From NCBI GenBank assembly GCA_001599595.1, contig BCHH01000010.1:1805035-1869034 (forward strand): DNA of 64,000 nt, in the 5' to 3' direction. The stretch comes from Beverwykella pulmonaria (lineage: Eukaryota; Ascomycota; Dothideomycetes; Pleosporales; Melanommataceae). Every line of letters starts with the position of its first letter. Positions within the stretch are counted from its first letter, which is position 1. The translations under genes were made by a program, and so were the position numbers. Shown one piece after another: positions 43,821-55,934 of this stretch. The notes beneath the pieces were generated by a model. It worked only from the letters and a program-made list of their open reading frames with translations, was not told the origin of the DNA and did not search any database.

Positions 43821-44679
43821 CTTGATCGTGTCCGGGAGTTTTAATGTTGAGATGCTAGTGAGATTTCTCGCGTCTAGAGCAGGCTCGACAGGAAAGAAAA
43901 GAGGGAGTTGTTTACAAGAAAGAAAGGAACTACAAGCTCAAAACTCACCAGAGATGACGCGAGACAGGCACCAAATAAGCACTATCTTATCGACATTGCG
44001 GCCAAACAATTGGGGTACCGGTAACATGTGCTCTTCTCGGAGTCCGAGTTACTCCGTACGTATCGTTGCCTCTCCCTTTCCTAGGCTTGCAGGTGCTCTG
44101 CTTTCTAACTTCCCGACAGGCCCACAAGGCATCCCTCTATATCTTTAGCTACGTTGAGCTTCGTATTGCGAGTTTTGATATAGATATATGGCGAGACAAG
44201 AGGTAGGTCGGGTGGATGGCGGGGCCGAGATGCATGAAGAAGGAATGGCGCTAGGCTCGTTGCGGAGTGATGATAAGACTGCCCCTCCCATCTCACCTAC
44301 ACTCTCCTCGCCTTCATAGATATTCCATCTGCCTCAACAATCACAGTAATAGAGATCTCATCTAGATATCCCGCACCCCGTTTGTCTGTGGCATTCGTAC
44401 AATTTTTCAAATCTTTCATTATAAGTTTCATTTACCAACCAGCCTCATGAACTATGATCTGACCGGCGCAGTAATTTACAGAAAATACTTCAATCCCAGA
44501 TCTCCAACTACTGTTCAGACGTTCTTTGACATCTGATTCCACCTCTATTAGTCTCAGGCGTCTGTATAGTACACAATATTACAGCCGATTAAAGACCTGT
44601 ATCCCATCCAAGTAATGTAGCAGACGGATAAGCCTGCCGGGTGAACATGTAGGTAACCGCGCGCCACATCCACATCCTC
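43821..44679. other. intergenic, nothing recognised
   Basis: Only chance frames. No repeats seen. Confidence 0.4.
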
Positions 44680-45634
44680 TCACACCACTACCTTTTTCGG
44701 TCCCGCAAAATTCCTCCTCACCTCCCCAACCGGATGCTCCACCATGCTCTCGTTGAATGTCGCAATTCTCGGAATCTTCGGTAGCATCTTCCATGAGCGA
44801 TTGAATAGAACGAGATCCACCTCTAGCGTCTCCAACCTATATTTATTGCCATTGTTTAAGATCTTCTCCTCGAGGTAGTACGCTATGCATCCGTTGGGCT
44901 TGGTGTGTTTGAGCGTTGGGAAGACGGAGTCGGCGAGCCCGTCCAGGATCCTTGGGTGCACGGGCGACAGCATCTAGTCAATGGTGAGTGTCTCGACGGC
45001 GGTGAGAAGATTGAAGAGCGTGTAGAGGTCCGAGTCAGGCTTGCGGCAACAAAACATACCCATGGCGAAGGAAAATAAATTGATGTGGGCCGCGAGACTG
45101 GGGTTGCGAGGACGCCTTCAATGAAGTCGCGCTGGAGGATGCAGTGATCGTACATGGGGCCAATCTCAGGGTATTGCTTGTTTGTGTCAAGGGGGACGGG
45201 CGCCACATAGGTGAGGTCGATGGCGCTGTACAGGACGGAGATGATATGGCGGTAGAAGGTCTTGCAGGCTGCTGCGAGACGGGCAAGCACTTCACTGGAA
45301 GCGACGGCCATGAATACGCAGAAGATATCCATAGGTATGTCTGGGATGAGAAACTTGTGTGCTTCTGGTCGGCAGGTGCGTAGCCTGGGAAGAATTCACT
45401 GATTGGGCTGTATCGCGGGACAACTGACGTAGAAGAGTTGGAGTCGCGCTGAACGTGAGAGGTGCTCGGCAAGCCGGTGATCGGTGTCGCAGGCCCAAAA
45501 ATATTGGACTCCGAGGAGGGAGTTGGGGGCTCCAGCATGCCATGGAGACTATACCTACTGAGAACAAAGTCGTACGCACTGTCGACCATATGCGTCCAAG
45601 GCACGAAGTTCGCAGAACTCAAAGGAGATGGCAT
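44680..45634 (-). pseudogene. broken F-box-like gene
   Basis: A protein-like reading starts MPSPLSSANFVPWTHMVDSA and shifts frame (possibly an intron) near 45.37 kb. It then gives LIPDIPMDIFCVFMAVASSE and RLAAACKTFYRHIISVLYSA, which look like an F-box region. A one-base break near 45.10 kb moves the reading to HINLFSFAMGMFCCRKPDSD, which hits TAG at 44976-44974 (after ETLTID) and then continues with PRILDGLADSVFP to a final stop at 44680. The combination of a frameshift and an in-frame stop suggests a pseudogene. A sequencing error could explain one of the breaks but hardly both. Confidence 0.5.
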
Positions 45635-46256
45635 CGCGAAGTCGATGGACGAGCTTAGCGTCAGGCTCGAGAATTAGAAAGAAGAACTGCGTAATAGCGG
45701 CTATGGGATGCTGTACGGATTTGAAGATCGTCGTCGGTACAGTCGTGGTTGGTCCATTTAAAGGACAAAGGCAAGAAAGAAGAAGTTCACAACATAGCGG
45801 CAGCCCGAAGGAGCTCCTATCGTTCTCTTGTCGTCCCAGCCTCCCCCACGGTGAGGTGGTGAAGCGAACGTCGAGAGAGGTATCACGTACCAGGAATGCA
45901 GCGTCTTCGGGGTGAGCGTGCATTGCTGCGTTTGTGGAACAATTTCCAGCTTGGAGACATCCTCGTGATGCCTTTGCATACTAGTAGATGCTATAGATGG
46001 TGGAGAAGGGTACACACTTGAGGTCACTGAAGTGGTGAACTTGCAAGATCGAAGGTCGCTCAACGCGGTGAACGTATGCATTTACGCCAGCCCGACGGCC
46101 CCAGCTACCTCTTTTTCTTTTCACTTCCTCAAGAAAATATCCCCTCTTCCTTCAAAGCCATTCATTGAATGCGGAGTCGCACGCCCGACGTCATCTTTCT
46201 CGCTATTCCATTCTCAGCCTAGTCCTTCACCCAGGCGTCTGCATCCTGAAATCACC
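45635..46256. other. intergenic before tandem duplication
   Basis: Minus-strand frames here are out-of-register extensions of the broken F-box gene. No supported gene. Confidence 0.35.
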
Positions 46257-46570
46257 AGTCGGAAGAGACGCTAAGTTGTCCCTCGCGTTCCTGGATATCG
46301 TTTGCTTTCTCCCACGTAAGGTTCAAGTCGCAGTGGGACGATAAATCTAGCCCTCCAACCCTCCACCCTGTTCCCCGCAGTTTATGTTAGCGCACTGACT
46401 AAGTTTCGGCGTCGACTAACACGCGAAAGCGCGAGAGGATCTACATAACTTTCTCACTATCCTTCTGGCCCTCAAAATGAGCACACCTTTACCTTTTCTT
46501 TCGAATATTATTTCCTAACCGAAAGTCCAAGATACAGGGATTTGGAAGTCTTCAGGAAAAGATAAGAAAG

Positions 46571-47229
46571 ATGACGTCGCTCATGGTCGGAAAAGGCCTA
46601 CTCTCCCTCATGGCGCTAGGCACATCCGTGGGGCCATATCTCGCAGATTTCAAGTACGCTTCACAATATGACTGATTTGTTCCTCGCCAAAAGATTTACG
46701 ATGCATTCCCTATTTCCATCACAAGTCCAAGGTCCTAACTCATCTCCAGCCACACACACATCTTCAACCCCAACTGGCCACCCCACGCGCGCTTCCACAA
46801 CGGACAGACAAGGTACTTACCCCACATAGACCCCCTTTTGTAAAAGCACTTCCACTAATTGTTTTGCAGTAAGACGTGCTTCTCATGTCTTTGTTCCTCT
46901 ACCCACCAACTAACCGCCCTACCTATATAGTGTCAACCGGCCTCCTCTGCGGCCTCTCTTCCCTCTACTTCCTTCACCGCCCCTCGTCCACCTCTGCCAG
47001 CCCCCGCCATAACCTCAACCTCGCCCTCTTCTTCATCCATCTCTACTTCATTCCCGCTCTCTCAGGCGGTCTGTACCCAGGGGCGTTGTTCATGGACCCT
47101 GAGTTTGGAGATGCACATCAGAGACCACAGATTCCTACTTTTGGGGGGATTCTAGCGTTGAGTTGGGTGGGGTGGTGGCTAGTGCGGCGGGGACTCCAGG
47201 CAGGAATCGCCGGTCAGAAGAAACGCTGA
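46571..47229 (+). CDS. small membrane protein, DUF6640-like, copy 1 (153 aa)
   Basis: Exons 46571-46653, 46750-46812, 46870-46886 and 46931-47229. Introns have GTACGC/GTACTT/GTCTTT donors, with CTAAC branches before the acceptors of introns 1 and 3. The third exon is only 17 nt and is needed to keep frame. The protein starts MTSLMVGKGLLSLMALGTSV, then HTHIFNPNWPPHARFHNGQT, STGLLCGLSSLYFL, a hydrophobic span NLALFFIHLYFIPALSGGLY, PGALFMDPEFGD and a last span GGILALSWVGWWLV. These blocks fit a fungal family of four-span membrane proteins of unknown function. Copy 2 keeps the same structure, which supports the exon model. Confidence 0.7.
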
Positions 47230-47294
47230 GTTGTTCCCCGCGTTCCTGATATTGTATAAAAGTAACATCAAGAACTTGCCTTTTCACATGTAAG

Positions 47295-49092
47295 CTCGGC
47301 TACAGAGTTTCCGGCCACCCAGGGTTTCCGGCCACGGTGGCCGAAGACACGTTTCGTGCAACTATCATGATAACTCTCAACACCTCAATTCAATATGAAT
47401 GCTAAGGAGCTAGCCATTGAAGCTGCCATTCATGATTATAATGCAAGCATTTTTACGAGCCAGCGCGCTGCAGCAAAGGCGTACAACACCTCTCGAAGCA
47501 CCCTCCGCGACAGCGTAGTCAACGTAGCGTAGAACGGTATGGGAGGTCCTTCTTGCTGTACGGCACGGCTTGTATGGTGGTTACGTACGTACGGTGACCG
47601 TTAAAAACGATCGCCTCAATGGCGTAACGAACAGCGCGATATTCCCATCAGCATCAACAGCGATTAAGCCCTCAACAAGAGGAGTTTTTAGTTGAATGGA
47701 TACTTGAAGAAGGCGCGCGCGGTTATCCTCCCTCAACCCCCCGTATACGAGAAATGGCCAATTGAATACTGAGGATGAACGGCGATACAAATCTGATCGG
47801 CAAGGCATGGATACCACAATCCACACTGCGGAACACACGCGCCGCTTTTGTAATAGGCAGGATGATTGGGGCTCCCCGGGCTGAGGTAGCTACTCCTGAA
47901 GAAATCTGCGCGTTCCTAGAGCTCGTTGAGCGCACCCGAATACGCCTGAATATACGCCTCGCCAATATATACAACATGGACGAGACAGGCGCCGCCCTAG
48001 GTGTATGTATGAGTACCCGAGGTCTTGCAGATGCTTGTAGAAAGAAGGCTTATATCAAGTCGCCAGAAAATCGCGAGTGGGTATCAATTCTTGAGTTGAT
48101 ATCCGCTGACGGCTAGAAGCCACGCTGCTTTATTATCTTTAGAGGGAAGAGCTTCCAAATAACGTGGTTTCCGTCTAAATTAGTGCCTAATTTGCTATAT
48201 GCAGCCTCTACGAATGGATGGACATCAAATAATATAGGAGTTAAGCGACTGGAGTTGATATCTATCCCTGAACCCAAGCCTACTGGCGATGAATATCGAT
48301 TGCTGATACTAGACAGGCACAGCAGCCATACATCAATTGATTTCCTATAGACCTGCAAACCGCACAAGATTCAGCACCTCTTTCTACCTCCTACCTCATC
48401 TCATATCCTCCAGCCTTTGGATCTTGCGCATTTCTCGATTATCAAGTCAAATTATTGTAGCCAGATCGCTGAGCTCGCGACGCTTGACGACGCTGCACCT
48501 GTTAAGAAGGAGCGCTTTATCACCTGCTATAATCAAGCTAGGCCTCTGCCCGTTTAATATCAATCAGGTGCTTCAATCTTCACAAATCATCGGCCAGCCA
48601 GTCACCCCACCACCACAAAATTAGCCTTTCAAATTGATAAAGGCGATCTATCGCGCGCCTCAGAGCCATCGGGATATGTATCAGACTCAGCAGGCGCTTC
48701 AGCAATCAGAAGCTCTATCGCGACGCAACCGGCTGATCCCCCAGAAAGCGGGCAAGGCGATTTCAATGGCAAATATGAGAGCAGCGAGGCTCGAGGCTGA
48801 TAATCAACAACTTAAATATCAACTTGATCAAATCGACGCTCAGCTGAAGCGTAAGCGGGTAACAATTGACCTAAATCAGAGGTTTGCTGACATGGAGAGT
48901 ATCAGGCAGGCTATTGATTAGGCAGCTGCTTAAGAAGCTCAAAACTCCGCAAAATTTACAGAGAGGGCTGTAGCTGCAGTAGCTGCAGTAGCTGCAGCAA
49001 ATCTTCAATCTATGTGTATATATCAATCGAGTTCTCGCGATAGTTGCACGAAACGCATCTTTAGCCACCGTGGCCGGAAATCCAGAGCCGAG
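47295..49092 (+). mobile_element. pogo-type DNA transposon with TIRs, inactive
   Basis: The ends are inverted: left ctcggct...tttccggccac...ggtggcc...cgtttcgtgcaactatc, and right gatagttgcacgaaacg...ccaccgtggccggaaa...agccgag. The left end has an internal duplication of gtttccggccac. Inside, the plus strand reads MNAKELAIEAAIHDYNASIF and SQRAAAKAYNTSRSTLRDSV (HTH_psq). It continues with ATPEEICAFLELVERTRI, IYNMDETGAALGV, ENREWVSILELISADG, LLILDRHSSHTSIDF, SSHILQPLDLAHFSIIKSNY and QVLQSSQIIGQPVTPP, a full DDE_1 order broken by several stops and frame changes. A GTAGCTGCA 9-bp repeat lies near 48967-48998. It sits between the two duplicated gene copies. Confidence 0.85.
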
Positions 49093-49321
49093 CTCAAGGC
49101 TCAAGTCGCATAAATCTAGGCCTCACAGTTTATGTTAGCGCACTGACTAAGTTCGGCATTGACAAAGACGCGAAAACCCGAAAGGATCTACATAACTTTC
49201 TCGCTATCCTTCTGGCCCTCAAAATGAGCACACCTTTACCTTTTCTTTCAAATATTTATTTCCTAACAGCAAGTCCAAGATACAGGAATTTGGAAGTCTT
49301 CAGAAAAAGATAAAAAACAAG

Positions 49322-50005
49322 ATGACGTCCCTCATCATTGGAAAAGGCCTACTCTCCCTCATGGCGCTAGGCACATCCGTGGGGCCATATATCGCAGATT
49401 TCAAGTACGCTTAACAATATGTCTACGATGCATTCCCTATTCCATCACAAGTCTAAGGTCCTAACTCATCTCCAGCCACACACACGTCTTCAACCCCAAC
49501 TGGCCACCCCACGCGCGCTTCCACAACGGACAGACAAGGTACTTTCCTCACACAGATCCTTGTTTTGTAAAAGCAAATCTACTAATTGTTTTGTAGTAAG
49601 ACGTGCTTCTCAAGTCTTTGTTCCTCTACCCAATTATTTAGCATCCTAAACTCCCAACGTCCTCTCTCCCAACTTTCCTCCCCATCAACTGACCACCCTG
49701 CTTATATAGTGTCAACCGGCCTCCTCTGCGGCCTCTCCTCCCTCTACTTCCTTCACCGCCCCTCATCCACCTCCACCAGCCCCCGCCATAACCTCAATCT
49801 CGCCCTCTACTTCATCTACCTCTACTTCATTGCCGCTTTCTCAGGCGGTCTGTACCCAGGGGCGTTGTTTGTGGACCCTGAGTTTGGGGATGCACATCAG
49901 AGACCACAGATTTTTATTTTCGGGGGGATTCTATCGTTGAGTTGGGTGGGGTGGTGGTTAGTACGACGGGAACTCCAAGCCAGCACGTTGGCGAAGTTGA
50001 AGTAA
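49322..50005 (+). CDS. small membrane protein, DUF6640-like, copy 2 (152 aa)
   Basis: Exons 49322-49404, 49476-49538, 49597-49613 and 49710-50005, with the same phases as copy 1. The third intron is longer (96 nt against 44), but its branch (CTGAC) and acceptor (TATATAG) match. Differences from copy 1 are mostly conservative: HIFNP to HVFNP, FFIHLYFIPAL to YFIYLYFIAAF, FMDPEF to FVDPEF, IPTFGG to IFIFGG. The C-terminal tail has diverged (ASTLAKLK against AGIAGQKKR). Both copies look intact, so they may both be expressed. It is followed 33 bp later by the LTR-like repeat copy B. Confidence 0.7.
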
Positions 50006-50038
50006 GATTGGATGGGAATGACATAAGGTGTTGCAGTT

Positions 50039-50190
50039 TGTGACGACCTCGTCACATGACCTCGCTTATTCCGACGACCATCTTGCCGTGTATATATAGA
50101 CTTACTGCCGAGCCACCTCAACTCGGCACCTTGTTATCTTGTAATATAACCCGCTTTCAGCTCTCCGCTCAAATAGCTGCCCGTCATACA
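50039..50190 (+). repeat. LTR-like dispersed repeat, copy B
   Basis: It starts TGTGACGACCTCGTCACATG and ends caaatagctgcccgtca(ta)ca. It contains a TATA-like box (cgtgtatatata) and aligns with copy A at 28578-28709. It is best read as a solo LTR. No internal retrotransposon sequence adjoins it. Confidence 0.5.
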
Positions 50191-50554
50191 GTTAGAGATT
50201 TTGCAGTATAGTTGTCTAGCGAGAGATCTCGTGTACGCACGCTTCACTCGTATATTTAGATTCTCCTCTCGAAGGAAGAATTATACAAAATGAAAAGGCG
50301 GAGAAGGTAATCATGTCAATGCAGCGCCTGACACCTACGCTAGAAGAAAATATATAGAAACATCCACCCCCTGATGAAACGCTGAACGGATGCAGTCATA
50401 GCCTGTTTGTACAATTACATGTCGTCTTAAATGAAAGCCAAAAAAAGAGTACCCTGGGTATTCTCCACAAAGCAGACACGAAGTGATCCCGTCCCTTAAC
50501 ACCATCTGTTGGTCAATCTACACTATCGCAAGGAGGGTCACGTGAAGCCTCCAT
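50191..50554. other. intergenic, nothing recognised
   Basis: 3' flank of the large F-box gene. No gene or repeat seen. Confidence 0.4.
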
Positions 50555-53500
50555 TTAAGGACCTTCGGCGACCGGCGCCACGCCCTCGACCTTGATCTCC
50601 GAGGGTGGTTCATACGGCGCTTCATTCTCGGACTCAAATGCGGGTTTGCGCTCAGGTAGCGTCCTCTCCCTCTCTTCATAATAAACGTATTCGCCTGGCC
50701 GACCATCACGCCGTGGCAGCGGAGGACGGTCATAAGAAATAGGAACGTATTGGATCTGGCTAGGATCGTGCTCCGGAGCGTATCGGGCGGGGCCATGAGA
50801 CACATAAGAGGCGCGTGCGGGGCGGTGATCACGAGGCACGCGTATGATTTCGTACTCGTGTACAGGCTGGCCAAACTCGTCTACATAGACCGGGGGAGGA
50901 CCACGAGCTTCCTCGGGAGGACCAGCATACCGGACTCGTGGAGGAGATTGCGGATGAAGGCGATCCTGGATTGGGACATATTCGCGGGGAGCGGGGCGCA
51001 CCGATGGGTAGTAAGCATCGTCTTGATGTCCTTGGTCAACGCTCTGGTCTCTGGAATAGGCGGGATCATAATCTCGGTCTGCGTTCGGCTGAGGTGTTTC
51101 CTGTTGGTCAATACGACGACGCTGTTCTTCGTATCTCTCATATCGTCTATTTTGTGAGCGACCCATGCTCGCGCCCCGAGCGTATGGCTCCTCACGGGCA
51201 AGGCTCATATATCTATAATATCGTGAAGGAACATGGTCATGCTTTTCCCTCCGGCGGGTGGGAACAGGCCTTCGTTGTGCACTTGCGGAATCAGGTGTGG
51301 GGATTTGACGGCCACCTTGGGGGTGCTCCTCATATCTTGACCCGTTCGACACGGTAGATGGCGCTGTGTGGTGCGTTGCGGCAAGGGCACGATGCTGATC
51401 TATTGGGTCACCTGCTGGAGGGATACCTGGAGCCGGTGGAGAGTAGCGGGACCCGTCATCGTGATCCGTCTCCACCACAGGCGGCTGTGGCTCGGTCCTT
51501 GATATGTGATCTTGTTCCGCAGATTTTGCTGCAGATGACTCGCCTGGTACAAGTCCCTCTAGGAATCGATCCGCTTCGGCCATTCTTCTTGGGCTAAGCT
51601 CACCGGATCGAGGTCTTACTAGGCGGTATTCTGGTCGGGGGTCATCTGCTTCGTAATAACGAATGGGCCGCGGTAGTGGTTCATAATCTTGGGCGTTGAG
51701 ACCTGCACGCGGGTGGGCGTACACAACATCAGCCGGGCCAGGGCCAGGTCCATAGAAGGTTTCATGTTCCCGGTAAATGGGACGTCTGCCAGGATACTCC
51801 TCGTACATAGGACCAGACTCGCGTATTCTCCGGGGACTTGGAGCGTACTCGACATATTCTCGCGGACCAGGATAATCATCGTTCATAGGATCCCGCGGCA
51901 ACTGGGAAGGGGAGGAGTTAGCTCGAAAGACCTGTCCGTTACGATGTTGTAAGCCACCTACATAATATCGCGGCTCGGCGTAGTAGCGAGGTCTGTGATC
52001 AGACGGAGGGCTGCCGCGGTAAGGATGCTTCCGATTGGCTGTCCTAGCGGGCTGGTTTGCCTGGGATATGAGCGCTGGCCGTTGAGGATCATATTCATCC
52101 TCACTGGGTTTAGGTGGCCTGGGTGAATCTGTAAAGGACGATGGACCGGATTTCTCTACGAGCATATCTGGTGTTCCGACTGTTCCTACGGCATCCTTGG
52201 GATCTTTCGAAGCAGAGTGCGCTGGAGATGGCACTCCATTCGCATCTACAACGCCAATCCTTGGTAACGGGGTAGGAAACAGTGCGGGGAAAACAGTGGC
52301 AACCATGTGCAGCTTCTCGTCATCCATTCCAGGAGCATGAATGAGACCAGCTATGAAGCGATCATTGGGAAGCTCAATCATATCCTCTCTCCAGTCCAAA
52401 TGAGGGGGCGGCGGCCCATTCCCGTATCCTGGAAATTGAGAACCAAGGTGCTGGGCCTTAAAGTGCGAAAATAAGCTCAACACTGTGTAGGTTCTTCTCT
52501 CTTCACGCCGAGAAGAATATGCAGCTAACGACTCGTCTTGGCAAGATTTGCAAGAGAGACCTGGAGCATGCTTTAGGGCTTTGGGAATTTGATGATTGGA
52601 AAGAGCATCAATGAAATGATTCAGGTTCGGTTCATGATTGAACTCGATTTGAAACTTGGAAATGACACGCTGCAACAAAACGTATACCCGAAGGTTGATC
52701 GGGAGATCCTTGATGCCAGAGGTCTGTTTCCAAATATCCTGGGTCATCCCGATAACGGTACTCACTTCTTTATCAAACAGACTGGTGCGATGGTCAGCTT
52801 CTGGGAGGTCGCTCTGACCGATGGAACCATGTGCCTGTGGATGCGAGGCCGGCGCAGGCGCAATGGCGGCATTCGCCATGCCAGGGGACGTCATGTATCC
52901 ATTATTGGAACCGTAACCGGGAGGGCCCATGGGCTGATAGGAAGGGAAGGGTTCCACTGGCGCGCTATAGGATTGGCCGTACTCGTATGCGGAGGCTGTG
53001 CCGGGTTGTGCATTTGGGGGAGCGAATGGTCCGTTGTAGTGGCCTCCATAGTATGGACCGGGGCTTGCCTGCGGAAGATGGGCCTGCATATGGGGAGTGG
53101 AGGTTCCAGCGCGCGAATACCCACCGTAATAAGAACCATATCCGGATTGGCCCTGGCCGGCTGTACTGGAGACGGGATGATAGGCATGCTTCACTGATAT
53201 CGGGTCAGGGTGGAACGGGGTTTCTTCTGGCCACTCTGCGTCTCTCCATGCGACAACCACGTTGCCAACGCTGAAGGTGTTAGTATGCTTGGCTCCAAAA
53301 TGTTGGATTACGCCTTCGAAACCGTAGAATCTAGTGTTGCCTTCGCATCCATTGCCGTTGCATAGAAATAGCTCTTTCCGGAACTGTTCTGTCAATGGTT
53401 TGAGTTTGTTGTCATATACCCACTTCATATTTTCCAGGACCAGCTTCGGTCCACGAGACTCAGCGATTTCTGAGGCGTCCGGAGAGGCGCCTTCCTCTTT

Positions 53501-55287
53501 GGCCGCTTCAGCGTAAAACATCTGTCGGACGTAAACCAGCAGGTCTACTGCAAACTTGGGGCTGTTCTCGTAGGTGACGGCTCTGCCGTGGTCCCAGTCC
53601 TGGTTGATGAAATCGTCGGCAAAAGCACTGAGCTTGTCCCTAATAGGCCGCTGTGATTCTTCCCACTCGCGGTCCAGGACCTCCTTGACCTCTTTCAGGC
53701 TGGCGTCCTGTTGACGGCGGTCAACCACCCTGGTGGAGACGGACGGTACTCGAGACACGTGGTCCATTTCCGCTTGCTGGGCAGCCGGGAACTGAGCTAG
53801 CAGGCGGGGCTGGAGCACGCTCCAGGCGTAGTCATTCATTGGCTGGGAAATCTGGATGGCGGCTTTGAACGAGTCCATGTGGCGCAAGACGTTTGGTGGA
53901 ATGGGAGGGTTCAATAGCTGGCACCGTCGTTCAATGTCCGCCTTTCGGGTCGCTTTGGCCTCATTGGCATCGTGGAGGTTTCTCTCCCCGCGTGATGGCT
54001 GTGCGCCGCCCGGAACCGGTTGAGGGGTATAGACTGTGGGGGGGATGGTGGGCGGCCTTGGCTGCACATATTGGGGGGGAATGGCTGGAGCTGTTAGGTT
54101 GGGGATCGGAGGAGTGTTGTTGGCACGTGGAAGCGGAATGCCTTCCCGAGATGCGAAGTGAACAGAGCGATACTTACTCGCTGGAATGGGAGCATAGAGG
54201 ATAGGCGATGGGGCTTGTAGTGTGGGGGACTTCTCGTGCTGGTGTGGTATGGTTGGGGCGGGGGATGGTTTCCCGGAGACAGCCCTCTTGGGCTCCTGGT
54301 GGTCGGACCACCACTGGTATTTGACTTCCCAGCGTTCCCAATTTTCCGACGCCTTCATTCGCTCCTTGCCGCGCACGTCGAGGCCTTTCGCCCACTCCTC
54401 GGCTGCAGCCGAGCCGCGACTGAGGGCCTGCTCGAGCTCTTTGGCCATGTCCTCGACATGTGCTTTGTAGTAGTACTTTCCAATCTCAACGCCTGCGGGA
54501 GTGGTGGCGGCTTGCAGGGTGTAGGCCGGGATGTAGTTTTGATCGTTGGTGACAAAGGCAAACGGGAGAGCCGGGCGGAGTGCGGATGCGGTCGAGAAGA
54601 GGAGGCTCGCGTCCTGTATGCATTTAGTGGTCGACCTTGTTGCAGCCAAGGCGAACGTACCGTCTGGCACCGCTCAAGTAAGCAAGGCCCGCATGCTCTC
54701 ATGCCGAAGGGCCATATGGTGCGGACGCCCGTGGCGCTGGGCCCTTTCTGCCATATCTTCTCGCCGGGCGTGAAGACGCTCTGCCGGCCGCAGAACTGGC
54801 ACTTCTTGGACCACACCAGCTGCCACATCTGCAGCTCAGAAAAGCCGGGGAGCGGCTTGGGGGGCTTGGTGGGATGGGCATTGCGGGCAGACGCCCAAAC
54901 AGACTCAGACTTTAAGAGACGCAGAAAACCAGACTCTGGTTTTGAGGGGAGGACGTTGCGCACGTCTGAGAGATAGGAATGAAAGGATCGATTGACTTGG
55001 AGCAATCGACCGAGGGCACTGAGCGGACAGGAAAGAAAGATGTGCTGCCATACGGCGGGCGGAAGCCCGGCGCATGGCTGCAGTTCGCGGGGCGTGGATG
55101 ATCCAGACGGCGTCTCGAGCCTACGCTTCTTGTCTTGGGCTGCTTCAAGGGCCTCGGCCTTGCGCTTCGCGGGAAGTCTGTCCTGGTGGGCGTCGCTCGC
55201 GGGCGTGTCGGGCTTCCTGTCCGACTCGTAGAAGTCGGTCGAGGACGCTATGCTGGCCTCCCGTTCCTCCATGGCTTCCCCGCTCAT
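50555..55287 (-). CDS. large F-box-like protein with zinc-finger-like motifs (1,561 aa)
   Basis: Exon 1 (55287-54661) and exon 2 (54613-50555) are joined over a 47-nt intron (GTACGT...ATACAG). Residues ~70-110 (CAGLPPAVWQHIFLSCPLSA, LGRLLQVNRSFHSYLS) form an F-box-like module. Residues ~160-205 hold two CxxC pairs (KKCQFCGRQ, MRACGPCLLERC), suggesting a zinc site. In the middle, LFLCNGNGCEGNTRFYGFEG...HFGAKH and LSCKSCQDES...HFKAQH look like two degenerate C2H2-type fingers about 280 residues apart. The C-terminal third is rich in Arg/Tyr/Pro/Glu and disordered. An 87-nt in-frame segment (54177-54091) has perfect intron signals. A ubiquitin-ligase adaptor role is inferred from the F-box only. 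Confidence 0.85.
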
Positions 55288-55934
55288 CCCCAGAACGGGC
55301 TCACAAGGGGCGCTCCACCGCGAGTGCGCGACGGGCTGCAGACATGGATTGTGGCGTGATGAATGCGTCTGGCGGGTGCGGTAGGGAAAGCGGAGGGCGG
55401 CGCGCGGACCGTAGATGAGACCGCTGGTGTTGCTGCGCGTCGATGGGTGGAGGGCAGGTCGAGTGTGATGCTGGAGAGGTGAGCGGAGTAGCGTGCGGCG
55501 TGGGTGAATTGTGCTTGGGAGAGGGTGGACAAGGGCAGGCAGGCCGAGTTATGGGGGAGGCGACGTGAGCTCTGATGTCGAGGCGACAAGCCCTGGCCAA
55601 CCACAAAATGAGGCGAGCGACCAGGCTGGGGCCGCTACGGCGGGGCACAACAGCCAACACCGCAGACGCACCAGTGACGATGGCTGCTTGGCATCTCACG
55701 GCCCTGCAAGAGGCTGTGCTGCTCCGAACACTGCCTGTACATACGAAGCGGCATACGAAAGACCGTGTGCACGCATTCTCATCCGCACAAAGCCACCAGC
55801 GGCGCACCTACCTGGGCCCGTCTATTTATTCTTCTGAGCTGCAGCTCGCTGCTTCCCGCATCGCACATCCGCTCGCCTATCCTCCACCACCACCACCACC
55901 ACCCCCACAGGCACCCTCCGCACCCTCCGCCGCC
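55288..55934. promoter_or_regulatory. divergent promoter region between F-box gene and ABP1
   Basis: About 650 bp of GC-rich DNA between two divergent starts. A CCA trinucleotide run lies just before the ABP1 start (about 55883-55905). Overlapping frames in this stretch are shadows. Confidence 0.4.

Larger units (their letters stand above)
46257..50005 (+). repeat. segmental tandem duplication carrying the small membrane-protein gene
   Basis: Two near-identical gene copies (46571-47229 and 49322-50005) share about 190 bp of upstream sequence, from agtttatgttagcgcactga at about 46379 and 49127. A third trace is the gene tail at 46257-46300 (agtcggaagagacgctaagttgtccc), which matches the end and 3' flank of the first copy (47213-47255). 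The array was thus at least three units of about 0.95 kb before the transposon entered between the two complete copies. Confidence 0.75.
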
